DNA of 64,000 nt from Gemmatimonadota bacterium (GCA_028874335.1 JAPPJY010000063.1:1-64000), one strand, 5' to 3'. Numbered from the stretch's first letter, positions 28,641-37,565 are shown. A program made the numbers and translations. The notes: generated by a model not told the origin, from the letters alone.

Positions 28641-29346
28641 TACGAAGGCGATCTATCTGAAGGAAATCCGCTCCTATTTCAACAGTCCCATGGCCTACAT
28701 CTTTCTGGTCATTTTCGCGGTGTTGAGCGGGTACTTCTTCACAAGCACGTTCTTCCTTATCGGACAGTCCGATATGCGCGCGCTCTTCAACATCGTGCCG
28801 CTGGTGTTCCTGTTCTTCGTCCCGGCCATCTCCATGGGACTGATCGCGAAGGAAAAGAACCTGGGCACGATGGAAGTCCTGTCAACCATGCCAATCCAGG
28901 ACATTGAATTCGTCACGGGCAAATACCTGGCATCGGTGAGTCTGATCGTTGTGGGGCTGCTGTTTACGCTGGTACATTTCCTCACGCTCCTGGCGGTTGG
29001 CACGCACGTCGACGTCGGCGCGGTGATCACAGGATACGTGGGCCTTGTCCTCGTGGGCGCGTTTTACGCGGCGGTTGGTACGTTTGCAAGCAGTCTGGCG
29101 GAAAACCAGGTGATTTCGCTGATCATCGCAATTTCGATCATCATGGTGTTCTTCCTGCTCGACAAGCTGCTGTTGTTCATTCCGGCCGGGCTGGCGACAA
29201 TTGCGCAATTCATCAGTGTGGACTTTCATCTGTCGAATATCGCACGGGGCGTCGTGGATTCCAGGAATCTCGTCTATTTCGCCGGGATGATCTGGTTGTT
29301 TCTGGCGCTCACCCTTCGGGTTCTGGAGATGAGAAAGTGGAGGTAG
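28633..29346 (+). CDS. ABC-2 type permease, GldF-like
   Basis: 237 residues with six predicted membrane helices, e.g. PMAYIFLVIFAVLSGYFF, IVPLVFLFFVPAISMGLI and VISLIIAISIIMVFFLL. The motif KEKNLGTMEVLSTMPIQ after the second helix is characteristic of ABC-2 permeases of the GldF family. It is translated from an ATG inside the ATPase gene end and is 3 bp upstream of the GldG-like gene. Confidence 0.87.
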   Translation: MHNTKAIYLKEIRSYFNSPMAYIFLVIFAVLSGYFFTSTFFLIGQSDMRALFNIVPLVFLFFVPAISMGLIAKEKNLGTMEVLSTMPIQDIEFVTGKYLASVSLIVVGLLFTLVHFLTLLAVGTHVDVGAVITGYVGLVLVGAFYAAVGTFASSLAENQVISLIIAISIIMVFFLLDKLLLFIPAGLATIAQFISVDFHLSNIARGVVDSRNLVYFAGMIWLFLALTLRVLEMRKWR

Positions 29347-29349
29347 TCG

Positions 29350-30852
29350 ATGTTTGCGGTTCACAATAGGCGATCGTTCACCATCTATCTGCTCCTTGCG
29401 GTTGTCATCGTCGCGGCGCTCAACTTCGTGTCCAGGGACCTGTTCTTTCGTCTGGACCTGACCGCGAACGGGATCTATTCGCTTTCCGATTCCAGCAAAC
29501 GCGTGGTGGCGCAGGTCGAAGATCTGTTGACGATGAAGGTCTATTTTACGGACAACCTGCCGGCTCAGTACGGCAATAACCGGCGTTACCTGCAGGACAT
29601 CCTGGAGGAATACGAGGCATTCGGCGGAGGCCGCGTGCGTTTCGAGTTCTTCAGGCCCGAAGACGACCAGGCGCTGGCCGACGAAGCGCGGAAATACGGG
29701 ATTCAGCCCGTGCAGCTTCAGGTGGTTCAGAACGACAAGCTGGAAGTGAAACGGGTCTATATGGGGATGGTGTTTCTCTACGGGGACGGGCGCGAGGTCA
29801 TCCCGGTGATTGAAAGCACAACCGGCCTCGAATACGAGATCACCACGCAGATCAAGAAGCTGATTGATACGGAAAAACAGGCGGTGGCGTTTGCGATCAT
29901 CGGTTCCGAGCCGCCCCGGGTGCGGAACATATCCGCCGTGCTCCAGCAGTCGTACCTCGTCCGGAACATCAGACTGGCCTCGCCGGTGCCTGATGACATC
30001 GGCCTGTTGATGATCAGCGGGGTGACGGACTCGTTGAGCGAGGATGAGCTTGCGAACCTCCAGGCGTTCGCGGACCGAGGGGGTAATCTGTTCATCGGCC
30101 AGGGGCGGGTCACCGGCGACCTGAACGGTCAGCGCGGCACCCCCGTAAAGTCGAACCTGTTCGAATTCCTGGAGTCGACTGGCCTGCAGGTGAAGGAAAA
30201 CCTGGTGCTGGACCAGCGGTGCAGCGCGATCACGATCAGCCAGCGCCACGGATTTCTACAAATGAGTTCGCAGATACAGTATCCGTTCTTCCCGGTGGTG
30301 CACCGCTTCGGCGAACATCTGACGGTGGACGGGCTCGAGCAGGTGCGCCTGCTCTTCAGCAGCGAGATCGCGCTCGCGGATTCGACCTCGACCGCCGCGC
30401 AAACGACGCCGTTGATGTATACGTCCGACCGGTCCGGCGTGATGACCGGATTCTTCAATCTGCGGCCCCTGGAGAATCCGTTCTTCAACACGTTGAATCA
30501 ACCGGGAAAGGTGGTGGGCGCGCTGGCGCGGCGAGAGGGCCCGCGGGGGATGAGCCACGTCGTGCTGGTAGGTGATTCCGGTCTGTTCGAAGACGAGTCG
30601 GGAGGAACCTTTCCGGAGAATTTCGTCTTTATTGCAAATGTCGCCGATTTCCTGATGGGGGACAGCGATCTGGTGGCGCTCCGATCCCGTGAGATTACGA
30701 CCCGCCCTCTCGCGGAACTCGACGACGCCGAGAAGGCGCGTTGGAAATGGCTGAACGTGTTGCTGCCGCCTGTCCTGATCGTTGCGTACGGACTGCTGAG
30801 GTGGCGACGGGAAGCCGGGCGTGCAAGGACGTTGGAGGAGCAATATGGCTAA
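29350..30852 (+). CDS. GldG-like ABC transporter auxiliary protein
   Basis: 500 residues; ATG preceded by GGAGG. An N-terminal membrane anchor (FTIYLLLAVVIVAALNF), a large extracytoplasmic region beginning with the LDLTANGIYSLSDSSK block typical of GldG/DUF7088-type domains, and a C-terminal membrane helix (LLPPVLIVAYGLL) are visible. In Flavobacterium, GldG works with GldA and GldF. Related transporters outside Bacteroidetes have unknown cargo. It overlaps the next gene by 8 bp. Confidence 0.85.
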   Translation: MFAVHNRRSFTIYLLLAVVIVAALNFVSRDLFFRLDLTANGIYSLSDSSKRVVAQVEDLLTMKVYFTDNLPAQYGNNRRYLQDILEEYEAFGGGRVRFEFFRPEDDQALADEARKYGIQPVQLQVVQNDKLEVKRVYMGMVFLYGDGREVIPVIESTTGLEYEITTQIKKLIDTEKQAVAFAIIGSEPPRVRNISAVLQQSYLVRNIRLASPVPDDIGLLMISGVTDSLSEDELANLQAFADRGGNLFIGQGRVTGDLNGQRGTPVKSNLFEFLESTGLQVKENLVLDQRCSAITISQRHGFLQMSSQIQYPFFPVVHRFGEHLTVDGLEQVRLLFSSEIALADSTSTAAQTTPLMYTSDRSGVMTGFFNLRPLENPFFNTLNQPGKVVGALARREGPRGMSHVVLVGDSGLFEDESGGTFPENFVFIANVADFLMGDSDLVALRSREITTRPLAELDDAEKARWKWLNVLLPPVLIVAYGLLRWRREAGRARTLEEQYG

Positions 30853-31531
30853 ACGGGCAAGACTGTGGCTGATTGTAATACTGGCGCTGGGCGCCGGCGT
30901 GGCGTACGTCCAGCTTTCCAAGACGAAACATACGGCTACCGGCGTGCCGATTTACGCGGGTAGCAGGGACGACGTTCAGCAGGTCGAGATCGAACGGGGG
31001 GGCGAGCGCGTCGAACTGCGACTCGACGGCGACGTGTGGCGGCTTGTCGGTCACGACTCACTGGAGGTGCGGGAGGCGCCGATCGACAATCTGTTCGACA
31101 GGGTCCTGAAGGTTGAGCGCACAACCCTGATGACCCGGAGCGCGGACCGGTGGAGCGTATATTCGGTTGACGATTCAGCCGGGATCCGGTTGTCCGTGAG
31201 GAATGCGGGTGGCGACGAGCTTGCCGCATTCGTGTTCGGCCAGTCCAGGCGGGACTGGAGCAAGAATTATGTACGGCTCGGATCCGACAAATCGGTATAT
31301 CTGACCAACAATAACATTACGTACTATCTGAATGCGACGCCCGACTTCTGGGGAGCGAAGCCGGAGCCGGCAGCGGCGGACACGACGGGTCCGGATATCG
31401 ACGTGGGCGCGGATGCCCCTTCCGATGCGCCGCCGGCGTCTCCGGTTCTGATCGACGCGAAGCGCGATACCTCGGGTCCGCTGAAGCTTGATCTGGATGC
31501 AGTGGCCGATACGGCAAAAACGCAAGAGTGA
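30845..31531 (+). CDS. DUF4340 domain protein, membrane anchored
   Basis: 228 residues from ATG 30845 (GGAGGAG upstream). One N-terminal membrane helix (LWLIVILALGAGVAYVQL) is followed by a DUF4340-type repeat domain (IERGGERVELRLDGDVWRLV, VFGQSRRDWSKNYVRLGSD). The C-terminus is a low-complexity Ala/Pro/Asp tail of about 60 residues. DUF4340 proteins follow GldG-type genes in many phyla and are probably part of the same envelope machine. It is shorter than many relatives. A strong terminator follows 65 bp downstream. Confidence 0.75.
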   Translation: MAKRARLWLIVILALGAGVAYVQLSKTKHTATGVPIYAGSRDDVQQVEIERGGERVELRLDGDVWRLVGHDSLEVREAPIDNLFDRVLKVERTTLMTRSADRWSVYSVDDSAGIRLSVRNAGGDELAAFVFGQSRRDWSKNYVRLGSDKSVYLTNNNITYYLNATPDFWGAKPEPAAADTTGPDIDVGADAPSDAPPASPVLIDAKRDTSGPLKLDLDAVADTAKTQE

Positions 31532-31596
31532 GCTCACGGCACCTGATTCCGCCTGCATCGTCTGGTCAGGATTCGAAAGGTTTCAATGCCCAACTG

Positions 31597-31625
31597 GCGC
31601 GAGAATTCAATTCTCGCGCTTTTTT
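31597..31625 (+). terminator. Rho-independent terminator of the transporter operon
   Basis: Stem GCGCGAGA / TCTCGCGC with extra A:T pairs toward the loop, followed by six T (31620-31625). It is a strong hairpin. It lies inside a longer open frame of the next gene, which shows that gene must start further downstream. Confidence 0.9.
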
Positions 31626-31753
31626 CGTGTCCGAAATCCGGTTGCATTGACCTCCCAGGATATTATCTTGCGGTCGGCAGGCGCACAAAAGCGCAATCCG
31701 ATCGCCGGCGCCGCCATACATATAAGTCTGCCGGATGTTTTCGGAGGGTGGTT

Positions 31754-32617
31754 GTGCAGATTGCATGGAGCGGCCTGTCTCAGTGTTACGAGTTCGATAC
31801 CGGTGAAATCATGGGCGGCATTCAACCCTTTACGAATTACCACGGTATCTGCGGGCTGATGCACCGGGGCTACATGGCAGGCGTGGTTCGGCACAACAAG
31901 GCGTTTTTGAATGCCGAGTATTATCTCAGGCCGGGATCGGGGATGGTGATGTACCCGCGGCGACTCTCCATGGCGAGGGAAGTGGCCCACGAGTTGAAGC
32001 ACGACGGCGTCACGATCCGATTCCCCCCGGAGCCGGATTTCCGAATGGAATTGGATCTCCACTATCGGCCGTTCGGAGATGCGGTGGATCTGATTACGAC
32101 GATACGGCCGTCGGTGGATATCCAGCGCTTCGAGATTTTCTTCGCCTCGTACATTGCCGAGATCTTCGACGAGACCTGGGTGCCGATAGCGAATGCCGGG
32201 GGGACCCGGTCCTGGACCCGATTGGACAACCGGGTGGTGATCAACAGGACGTTCGGCGTCGCCAGAAACGACCTGTCCCGCGAGATGATTCAGGACGGGC
32301 GATACGGTGAGCCGGACCGGGCCCTGCATCGGGACCTGGAGGAAAGGGACTTCAGTCTGCCCATCCTGGCCGTCAGGAACTCGTCCAACGGGTTTACGCT
32401 GGTTTTCCTCTGCGACCCCGTCCACACGACCTATCTGACCGGACAGTACCACGGTTGGGACACCGCGCACGACTGGTGCTATGGCGGGGACCTCGCGGTG
32501 GGTGCGGAGATGGTGACGCGAACGAGAATGGTTTATCGCTGTTTTCCGGATACACGGGTGATGGGCAAGGGTATCGGATCGTTGTGGACAGCCTTTGCAG
32601 GCCCCATTTCCCAATAA
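31754..32617 (+). CDS. protein of unknown function
   Basis: 287 residues from the GTG at 31754, which has CGGAGG six bases upstream; earlier starts would cross the terminator. It begins VQIAWSGLSQCYEFDTGEI. The middle has alternating beta-type sequence (MELDLHYRPFGDAVDLITTI, FFASYIAEIFDETWVPIA) and many aromatic residues, suggesting a beta-sandwich. There is no signal peptide or membrane helix. I do not recognise the family. It is 18 bp upstream of the aminotransferase gene and followed by a transglutaminase-like gene, so the three may act together. Confidence 0.65.
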   Translation: MQIAWSGLSQCYEFDTGEIMGGIQPFTNYHGICGLMHRGYMAGVVRHNKAFLNAEYYLRPGSGMVMYPRRLSMAREVAHELKHDGVTIRFPPEPDFRMELDLHYRPFGDAVDLITTIRPSVDIQRFEIFFASYIAEIFDETWVPIANAGGTRSWTRLDNRVVINRTFGVARNDLSREMIQDGRYGEPDRALHRDLEERDFSLPILAVRNSSNGFTLVFLCDPVHTTYLTGQYHGWDTAHDWCYGGDLAVGAEMVTRTRMVYRCFPDTRVMGKGIGSLWTAFAGPISQ

Positions 32618-32635
32618 ATCTCAGGAGGCAGGAGT

Positions 32636-33874
32636 ATGCTGGCGATCGATGGCGGTGAGAAGGTCCGTAAAGCGCCCATGCCCGCGCGGCGTCTTTTTGG
32701 AGAAGAGGAGAAGCAGGCCGTGATGGCGCTCTTCGACGAATGTATCCGGACGGGGAACGCGTTCGGGTACGACGGGCCCGAGGAACGCGCGTACGAACGG
32801 GACTTTGCGGATTTTATGGGCGGTGGATACGCCGACCTCGTGAATTCGGGCACGACGTCTCTCTACTCGGGGCTCGGCGCCCTCGAACTGGAGGTGCCCG
32901 GCGAGGTGGTGGTGCCGCCGATCACCGATCCGGGCGGGGTGATGCCCGTGGCGCTCCTGAACCTGGTACCCGTCGTGGCGGACGCGGATCCCGGCACGTT
33001 CAACGCTGGAGCGGAACAGATCGAAGCCGTGCTGACCGAACATACGCGTGCGGTCATCGTTGCGCATATCGCCGGGGAACCGGCGGACATGGACCCGATA
33101 CTGGAGCTGGCCGAATCGCGCGGCTTGCCGGTGATCGAGGATTGCGCGCAGGCGCACGGCGCCAGGTACAGGGGGCGGCTCGTGGGCAGTATGGGGGCGA
33201 TGGGGACATTCTCTACGATGAGCGGCAAGCATCACGCCACGGGCTCACAGGGCGGCGTGGTGTTTGTGAAAGATCACGATCTCTACTGGCGGGTGAAGCG
33301 ATTCTCCGATCGGGGCAAGCCGTTCAATCTCGAAGGGAGCGGGCTGTCCAACACGAGAGCGAGCCTGAATATGAACGGGAACGACCTGGCCGCGGCGATC
33401 GGCAGGGTCCAGTTGCGGCGCCTGGGTGAGATCGCGGACAACCGTCGAAGGGCGGGGGACGCGATACGGGACGGTATCGACCATCTGAAGGCCGTATCCA
33501 TGGGAAGGCAGGTGCCGGGTACCGAATGCGTTTACTGGTTCCTCCGCTTTCACGTGGATGCGGAAAAGCTGAACGTGGACAAGGCAGGTTTCGTCAGGGC
33601 GCTGGCGGCCGAAGGCCTTTCGGCGTCCGTGTCCTACCGTCATATCCCGTCCGAATCTGCGTGGTTCAGGGAACGCAGGGTTTTCGGTAACAGCGACTAT
33701 CCGTGGGGACTTCCCGACTACGGAGGCGACCGCAACGCCACCTTCCCGTGTCCCAACGCGGTCGAGGCCGCGGAGAGCCACTTTACGATGCCGATCCATG
33801 AGAACTACGGAGAGCAGGAGGTGGCCGACATCGTTGCCGGCCTTGAAAAAGTGGAGGCGGCCTATCTGAAATAA
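32636..33874 (+). CDS. DegT/DnrJ/EryC1/StrS-family aminotransferase-like protein
   Basis: 412 residues; ATG with AGGAGG and AGGAG upstream. Fold type I PLP protein: NSGTTSLYSGLGALEL, DPGGVMPVALLNLVPV, VIEDCAQAHGARYRG, and the PLP lysine in TFSTMSGKHHATGSQGG. The family transfers amino groups to keto-sugars or makes aminocyclitols. No nucleotide-sugar genes are adjacent. It lies in a likely three-gene operon with an unknown protein upstream and a transglutaminase-like protein 60 bp downstream. Confidence 0.87.
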   Translation: MLAIDGGEKVRKAPMPARRLFGEEEKQAVMALFDECIRTGNAFGYDGPEERAYERDFADFMGGGYADLVNSGTTSLYSGLGALELEVPGEVVVPPITDPGGVMPVALLNLVPVVADADPGTFNAGAEQIEAVLTEHTRAVIVAHIAGEPADMDPILELAESRGLPVIEDCAQAHGARYRGRLVGSMGAMGTFSTMSGKHHATGSQGGVVFVKDHDLYWRVKRFSDRGKPFNLEGSGLSNTRASLNMNGNDLAAAIGRVQLRRLGEIADNRRRAGDAIRDGIDHLKAVSMGRQVPGTECVYWFLRFHVDAEKLNVDKAGFVRALAAEGLSASVSYRHIPSESAWFRERRVFGNSDYPWGLPDYGGDRNATFPCPNAVEAAESHFTMPIHENYGEQEVADIVAGLEKVEAAYLK

Positions 33875-33934
33875 GGGGCAATCACCGCGGCACTGACGGG
33901 GCGGTACGCACAGGAAACCGAATGGGATCAGAGT

Positions 33935-36010
33935 ATGCCCGAAGCGGACTTCAAACAGATACAAAGCCTCTTGCCCGCACAGGAGATCTACCGTACGGCG
34001 GACGTCGCCGATCTCTGGATGGGGAAAGACGATGCCGGTATCCGCCTATTCAGGGGTTCGGTGGTCGAGAACGACAGCCCCGGCGCCGGACGGTCGGACG
34101 ACCTGGACGAGGACCCGTTTATTGAGATATCCGGCAGCCTGGCGCTGAAGAAAACACTGAGGTTGCGACAAAACCCTGCCGGGACGGCGCATGTGGCCTT
34201 TATCGCACGGGAGCGGAGAGGTCATTCTGCCACGCTTCGACTCAACGTCAACGGGCGTGTGGTGCTGCGCCCGCCCTCGCCGCTGGCCACCCCCGATGCG
34301 AAACAGTATTGGGAGTTGGCGTCCGACGAGGGCGCCTGGAGCTGGAGCCGATGGTACTACGTGGAACTGCCCGACGGTTGCCTTCGTCATGGCGAAAACC
34401 AGCTGGTAATGGATGTCGCCGACGGAGGGTTGGGTTGGAGTCTGATGGTGGCGGACTATCGGGATTACGTGAAGGGGATGCCGGAGCCGGTGGTGTTGCC
34501 CGCTTCGAGTCTTGCGCGCCGGAACGGGGAATGGACGTCCGAACGCGGCGAGTATGTGATGCGGCTGGTCCTGGACGGGTACCGTGAAAGCGGGCGTATC
34601 GTGTCGCCGGTCATCGATGCCGCGGGTGAAGGGGAGATTAAACGGCGGCATGCCGTTCGTGGATTGCGCCTGGATTGGGACGTCGACCTTCCCGCCGGTA
34701 CGTGCGTCCAATGTGACGTGAGGACGGGACCGGATCCAATGGTGAATGAGGCGGTCTGGAGCGGCTGGCAATCGTGCGAACGCGGATCGCCTGTAACGCG
34801 CGTCTCGGGGCGCTATCTTCAGTGGCGGATGCGGTTACAGACGTCGGACCCGGCGTGCACGCCCGTCCTGAAGGCGATGCGGGTCGTGGCCGACGCACGT
34901 CCGGACGGAGTCGCGCCGCCCCGGGTTGTCAGCGCGGAGAACGCGTCCATCCGGAGGTCTTCGTACTGGATCGCGGACGAGGACTACAGGCACGACACTT
35001 TAAGGGAACTGCGCGACCGGTTCGAACTGGATGTCGTTGTCTCCGGGGCACAGACCGAATTCGAAGCGATCGAGCGTCTGATGGCGTGGGCGTATGCCGT
35101 TCCGCTGGGTGCGTGCTGGCACTATCCATGGGACGTTCTGAAATGGCTGACGCTCGATAGGGATTCATCCGGCGCGATTGAAATGAACCGGTACCCGGAA
35201 CGGCGGCGCGACAAGATGTGTCTCTATCCCAATGTCGCACTGGTAGCCGCCTGTCTGAGTTTCGGATATCCCGCGCGGCACGTGAACTTCCACAGCGAAG
35301 GAATGACCGGGCACGAGATCGCGGAGGTCTGGTCGAACGACTATTGCAAGTGGGTCCACCTGGACGCGACGCGGGATTTCTACTGGTACGATCCGAAGAC
35401 GCGTGTACCGCTGGATACGCTGGAGGTGCACCAGGTCCTGGCGAACCGGCTCGAGGACGTCGAACGCTGGGACCGTCCATATCTGTTCCGGCAGGACCTC
35501 GATGCCCTCGTCCGGGACCTGCCGATTGCGATTCGGGAAGGAAGCCACGAGTTCTCGACAAAGCAGGGGGCGCACTTTCTGTTCAGGTCGTTCTGTCACT
35601 TCCGCATGATCCCCCGAAGCAACGTGTTCAGCCATCCGCGTCCCCTGCCGGTGAGTCAGGGTACGGAAGTCTGGGCCTGGGACGGGTATCTCAACTGGGC
35701 CGACGACAGGGTACCGCCACTGCGTCACTTCACGCGGCACACAAACCGTCGATCGGATTTTTATCCATCAATGAACCGGACCCGGTACACCGCGGTGGGA
35801 AATGAGAATGGGACCATGCTGAGGGTCAACCTGGAGACGCAGACACCCTGTTTCTCGGGTTATCTGTCCAGTTTGGACTTTGACGAGTGGAAGCCGTGCC
35901 AGGAGAGGTTCGACTGGCAACTGCACGACGGGCTGAACACGATGCGGGTACGTTCCATCAACAGCGCAGGTGTAAAGGGCCCCGTCAGCAGTCTTGCCGT
36001 CGCATTGTAA
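33935..36010 (+). CDS. large protein with transglutaminase-like core, function unknown
   Basis: 691 residues, no signal peptide. The N-terminal third is beta-rich (about 60-310, FIARERRGHSATLRLNVNG) and looks like carbohydrate-binding or Ig-like modules. The central part (about 345-490) has a transglutaminase-like Cys-His-Asp series: Cys in RDKMCLYPNVALVAACLSFG, His in GMTGHEIAEVW, Asp in KWVHLDATRD. The C-terminus is again beta-rich. It could be a peptidase or acyltransferase on glycans or peptides, or non-catalytic. The ribosome site is weak. A strong terminator follows. Confidence 0.65.
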   Translation: MPEADFKQIQSLLPAQEIYRTADVADLWMGKDDAGIRLFRGSVVENDSPGAGRSDDLDEDPFIEISGSLALKKTLRLRQNPAGTAHVAFIARERRGHSATLRLNVNGRVVLRPPSPLATPDAKQYWELASDEGAWSWSRWYYVELPDGCLRHGENQLVMDVADGGLGWSLMVADYRDYVKGMPEPVVLPASSLARRNGEWTSERGEYVMRLVLDGYRESGRIVSPVIDAAGEGEIKRRHAVRGLRLDWDVDLPAGTCVQCDVRTGPDPMVNEAVWSGWQSCERGSPVTRVSGRYLQWRMRLQTSDPACTPVLKAMRVVADARPDGVAPPRVVSAENASIRRSSYWIADEDYRHDTLRELRDRFELDVVVSGAQTEFEAIERLMAWAYAVPLGACWHYPWDVLKWLTLDRDSSGAIEMNRYPERRRDKMCLYPNVALVAACLSFGYPARHVNFHSEGMTGHEIAEVWSNDYCKWVHLDATRDFYWYDPKTRVPLDTLEVHQVLANRLEDVERWDRPYLFRQDLDALVRDLPIAIREGSHEFSTKQGAHFLFRSFCHFRMIPRSNVFSHPRPLPVSQGTEVWAWDGYLNWADDRVPPLRHFTRHTNRRSDFYPSMNRTRYTAVGNENGTMLRVNLETQTPCFSGYLSSLDFDEWKPCQERFDWQLHDGLNTMRVRSINSAGVKGPVSSLAVAL

Positions 36011-36048
36011 CGGTATAGCTTACCAATTCCACATGTGCCCTTCCGGTC

Positions 36049-36074
36049 GCCGCCCCAGTCGGGGTGGCTTTTTT
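36049..36074 (+). terminator. Rho-independent terminator
   Basis: Stem GCCGCCCC / GGGGTGGC (8 bp with one G:T), 4-base loop AGTC, then six T at 36069-36074. It ends the three-gene unit and isolates the sigma-clamp gene. Confidence 0.88.
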
Positions 36075-36197
36075 CTTTGTTGCATGCGACCGGGCCCGGC
36101 ATCGATTTTTTTCGCATGCGCAGGATACTTTCCGCCGTGATGCGCATCTTTATTCATGTCACGCGCGCGGTAATTTGACGCTTCCCGGAGGCGAATT

Positions 36198-37565
36198 TTG
36201 GAAAGGCTTGAGGATCGGGACCTGGTCCAGCTTGCGGTATCCGGGGAAACTTGGGCGTTCGGTCGCCTGGCAGAGCGGTACGGTGGACGGATTTTCGGAA
36301 GGATCCGCCGTCTGGTCAGGCAGCCGGACGATGCCGAAGACCTGGTCCAGGAGGTGTTCCTGCTGGCGTTTCGGCGCCTGGGTCAACTCCACGATGGCAG
36401 CAGGTTTTCCCCGTGGCTTTCGAGGATCGCCGAGAACACGGCCCGAGAGTGGCACCGGCGCCGGATGGTGCAAATCCGATTCGAGGAGTTGCTGTCGAAG
36501 GAGTGGTCCCGGCCCCACGCAGACGAATCGCAGGCGGAGCGGGAGGCCCGCATGATGGTCAGGGAGGCGATTCGCCGGCTTTCGGGTGCGCATCGGGAGG
36601 TGATCGAATATCATTATTTCAAGGGCCGCTCCTACGGGGAAACCGCATATCAGTTGGGACTGGAAGTCAACACCGTTCGCAGCCGCCTGCAGAAGGCGAG
36701 GCAGCGGATCAAAAAGGAGATGAGCGAGATGACTATCGCTGGAAACACGTACGATCTTACGGCGCAGGATATTCAGGCCCTCTATTGGGCGACCCGGTTT
36801 GTGAGCACGGACGAATCGCGACGTATACTCCAGGGTGTGTGCCTGGACACCGGCGGTCGGGTTGTTGGATGCGACGGAGCGCGGTTGCTGCTTCGCACGC
36901 TCGAGGGCACCGAGGACCTGGAGAAGCAGGTGATCCTTGGGCCCGGGTTCGAGTTGCCAGAGCCGCAACACGAGCGGGCTACGCTGTCGATCCGGGGGAA
37001 ACAGGCTTTTCTGAAGGCCGGGGGAGAAGACGAACTCGTAATCCCGGTTCTTGACGTGCCCTATGTAAACTATGAGGCAGTGATACCGGCAAAGGGCGGC
37101 AGTTTCGTTCGGATATCCGCGGGTGAACTGCTGCAGGCAGTGAGCCTTATCACGGAGCATCTTGAGCCCAGGCATCCGGCTGCAGGGGTCTGGACGTATT
37201 CGCCACAAGTAGAGGTTCAGATTTCCAGCGAGCATCAGACGCTTTCGCTGGTCACGTCCAGGGACCTGGGCTATCGTGCCGCCAAAGAGAATGCCGGTAA
37301 ACCTGTATCGAATGACGATGCCCCGTGGGCCGGCGTTCCGTACTGGCGGTTCACGACCTCAATAAATGGCAAGGTCAACCTGAAAGACAGTCCCGAACCG
37401 TTCAGATCCAGTGTAAATCACTCCTACCTGAGCGACGCTGTCTCCGGAATCGAAAGTGGGGGTATGCAGGATATTCACTTTACGGATCCAATGGAGGGTC
37501 TACTTTTCACTTCATGCGACTATCCTGACCGGAAAGCGCTTGTGATGCCGATGAGAATCGAGTGA
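36198..37565 (+). CDS. ECF sigma factor fused to DNA polymerase III beta-clamp-like domains
   Basis: 455 residues, TTG start with GGAGG seven bases upstream. Residues about 10-90 are sigma region 2 (RQPDDAEDLVQEVFLLAFRR, FSPWLSRIAENTAREW). About 120-172 are region 4 (YHYFKGRSYGETAYQLGLEV, NTVRSRLQKARQRIKKEM). From about 184 the sequence changes to a sliding-clamp pattern. Domain II-like features are LYWATRFVSTDESRRILQGV, VGCDGARLL and PYVNYEAVIPAKGG. Domain III-like features are FRSSVNHSYLSDAVSGIESG and HFTDPMEGLLFTSCD, with the typical C-terminus ALVMPMRIE. Clamp domain I is missing; the sigma part takes its place. The frame is continuous with no stop or composition break. No anti-sigma gene is adjacent. 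Function is unknown. Confidence 0.85.
   Translation: MERLEDRDLVQLAVSGETWAFGRLAERYGGRIFGRIRRLVRQPDDAEDLVQEVFLLAFRRLGQLHDGSRFSPWLSRIAENTAREWHRRRMVQIRFEELLSKEWSRPHADESQAEREARMMVREAIRRLSGAHREVIEYHYFKGRSYGETAYQLGLEVNTVRSRLQKARQRIKKEMSEMTIAGNTYDLTAQDIQALYWATRFVSTDESRRILQGVCLDTGGRVVGCDGARLLLRTLEGTEDLEKQVILGPGFELPEPQHERATLSIRGKQAFLKAGGEDELVIPVLDVPYVNYEAVIPAKGGSFVRISAGELLQAVSLITEHLEPRHPAAGVWTYSPQVEVQISSEHQTLSLVTSRDLGYRAAKENAGKPVSNDDAPWAGVPYWRFTTSINGKVNLKDSPEPFRSSVNHSYLSDAVSGIESGGMQDIHFTDPMEGLLFTSCDYPDRKALVMPMRIE
36714..36731 (+). promoter_or_regulatory. possible internal ribosome site and start inside the sigma-clamp gene
   Basis: AAGGAG at 36714-36719 stands nine bases before an in-frame ATG (36729, Met178), exactly at the junction of sigma region 4 and the clamp-like part. 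Initiation there would yield a 278-residue clamp-only protein. The Lys-Lys-Glu codons also have to encode the helix end, so the match could be coincidence. Confidence 0.4.

Noticed and set aside
31586-31753. N-terminal extension of the unknown protein to 31586
   Set aside because: It would translate through the strong terminator at 31597-31625; the GTG at 31754 has a proper ribosome site.
36198-37565. Idea that the sigma-clamp fusion is a frameshift or two genes joined by error
   Set aside because: The frame is uninterrupted, codon use is even across the junction, and both parts keep their motifs. Misassembly cannot be excluded without reads, but the sequence gives no sign of it.
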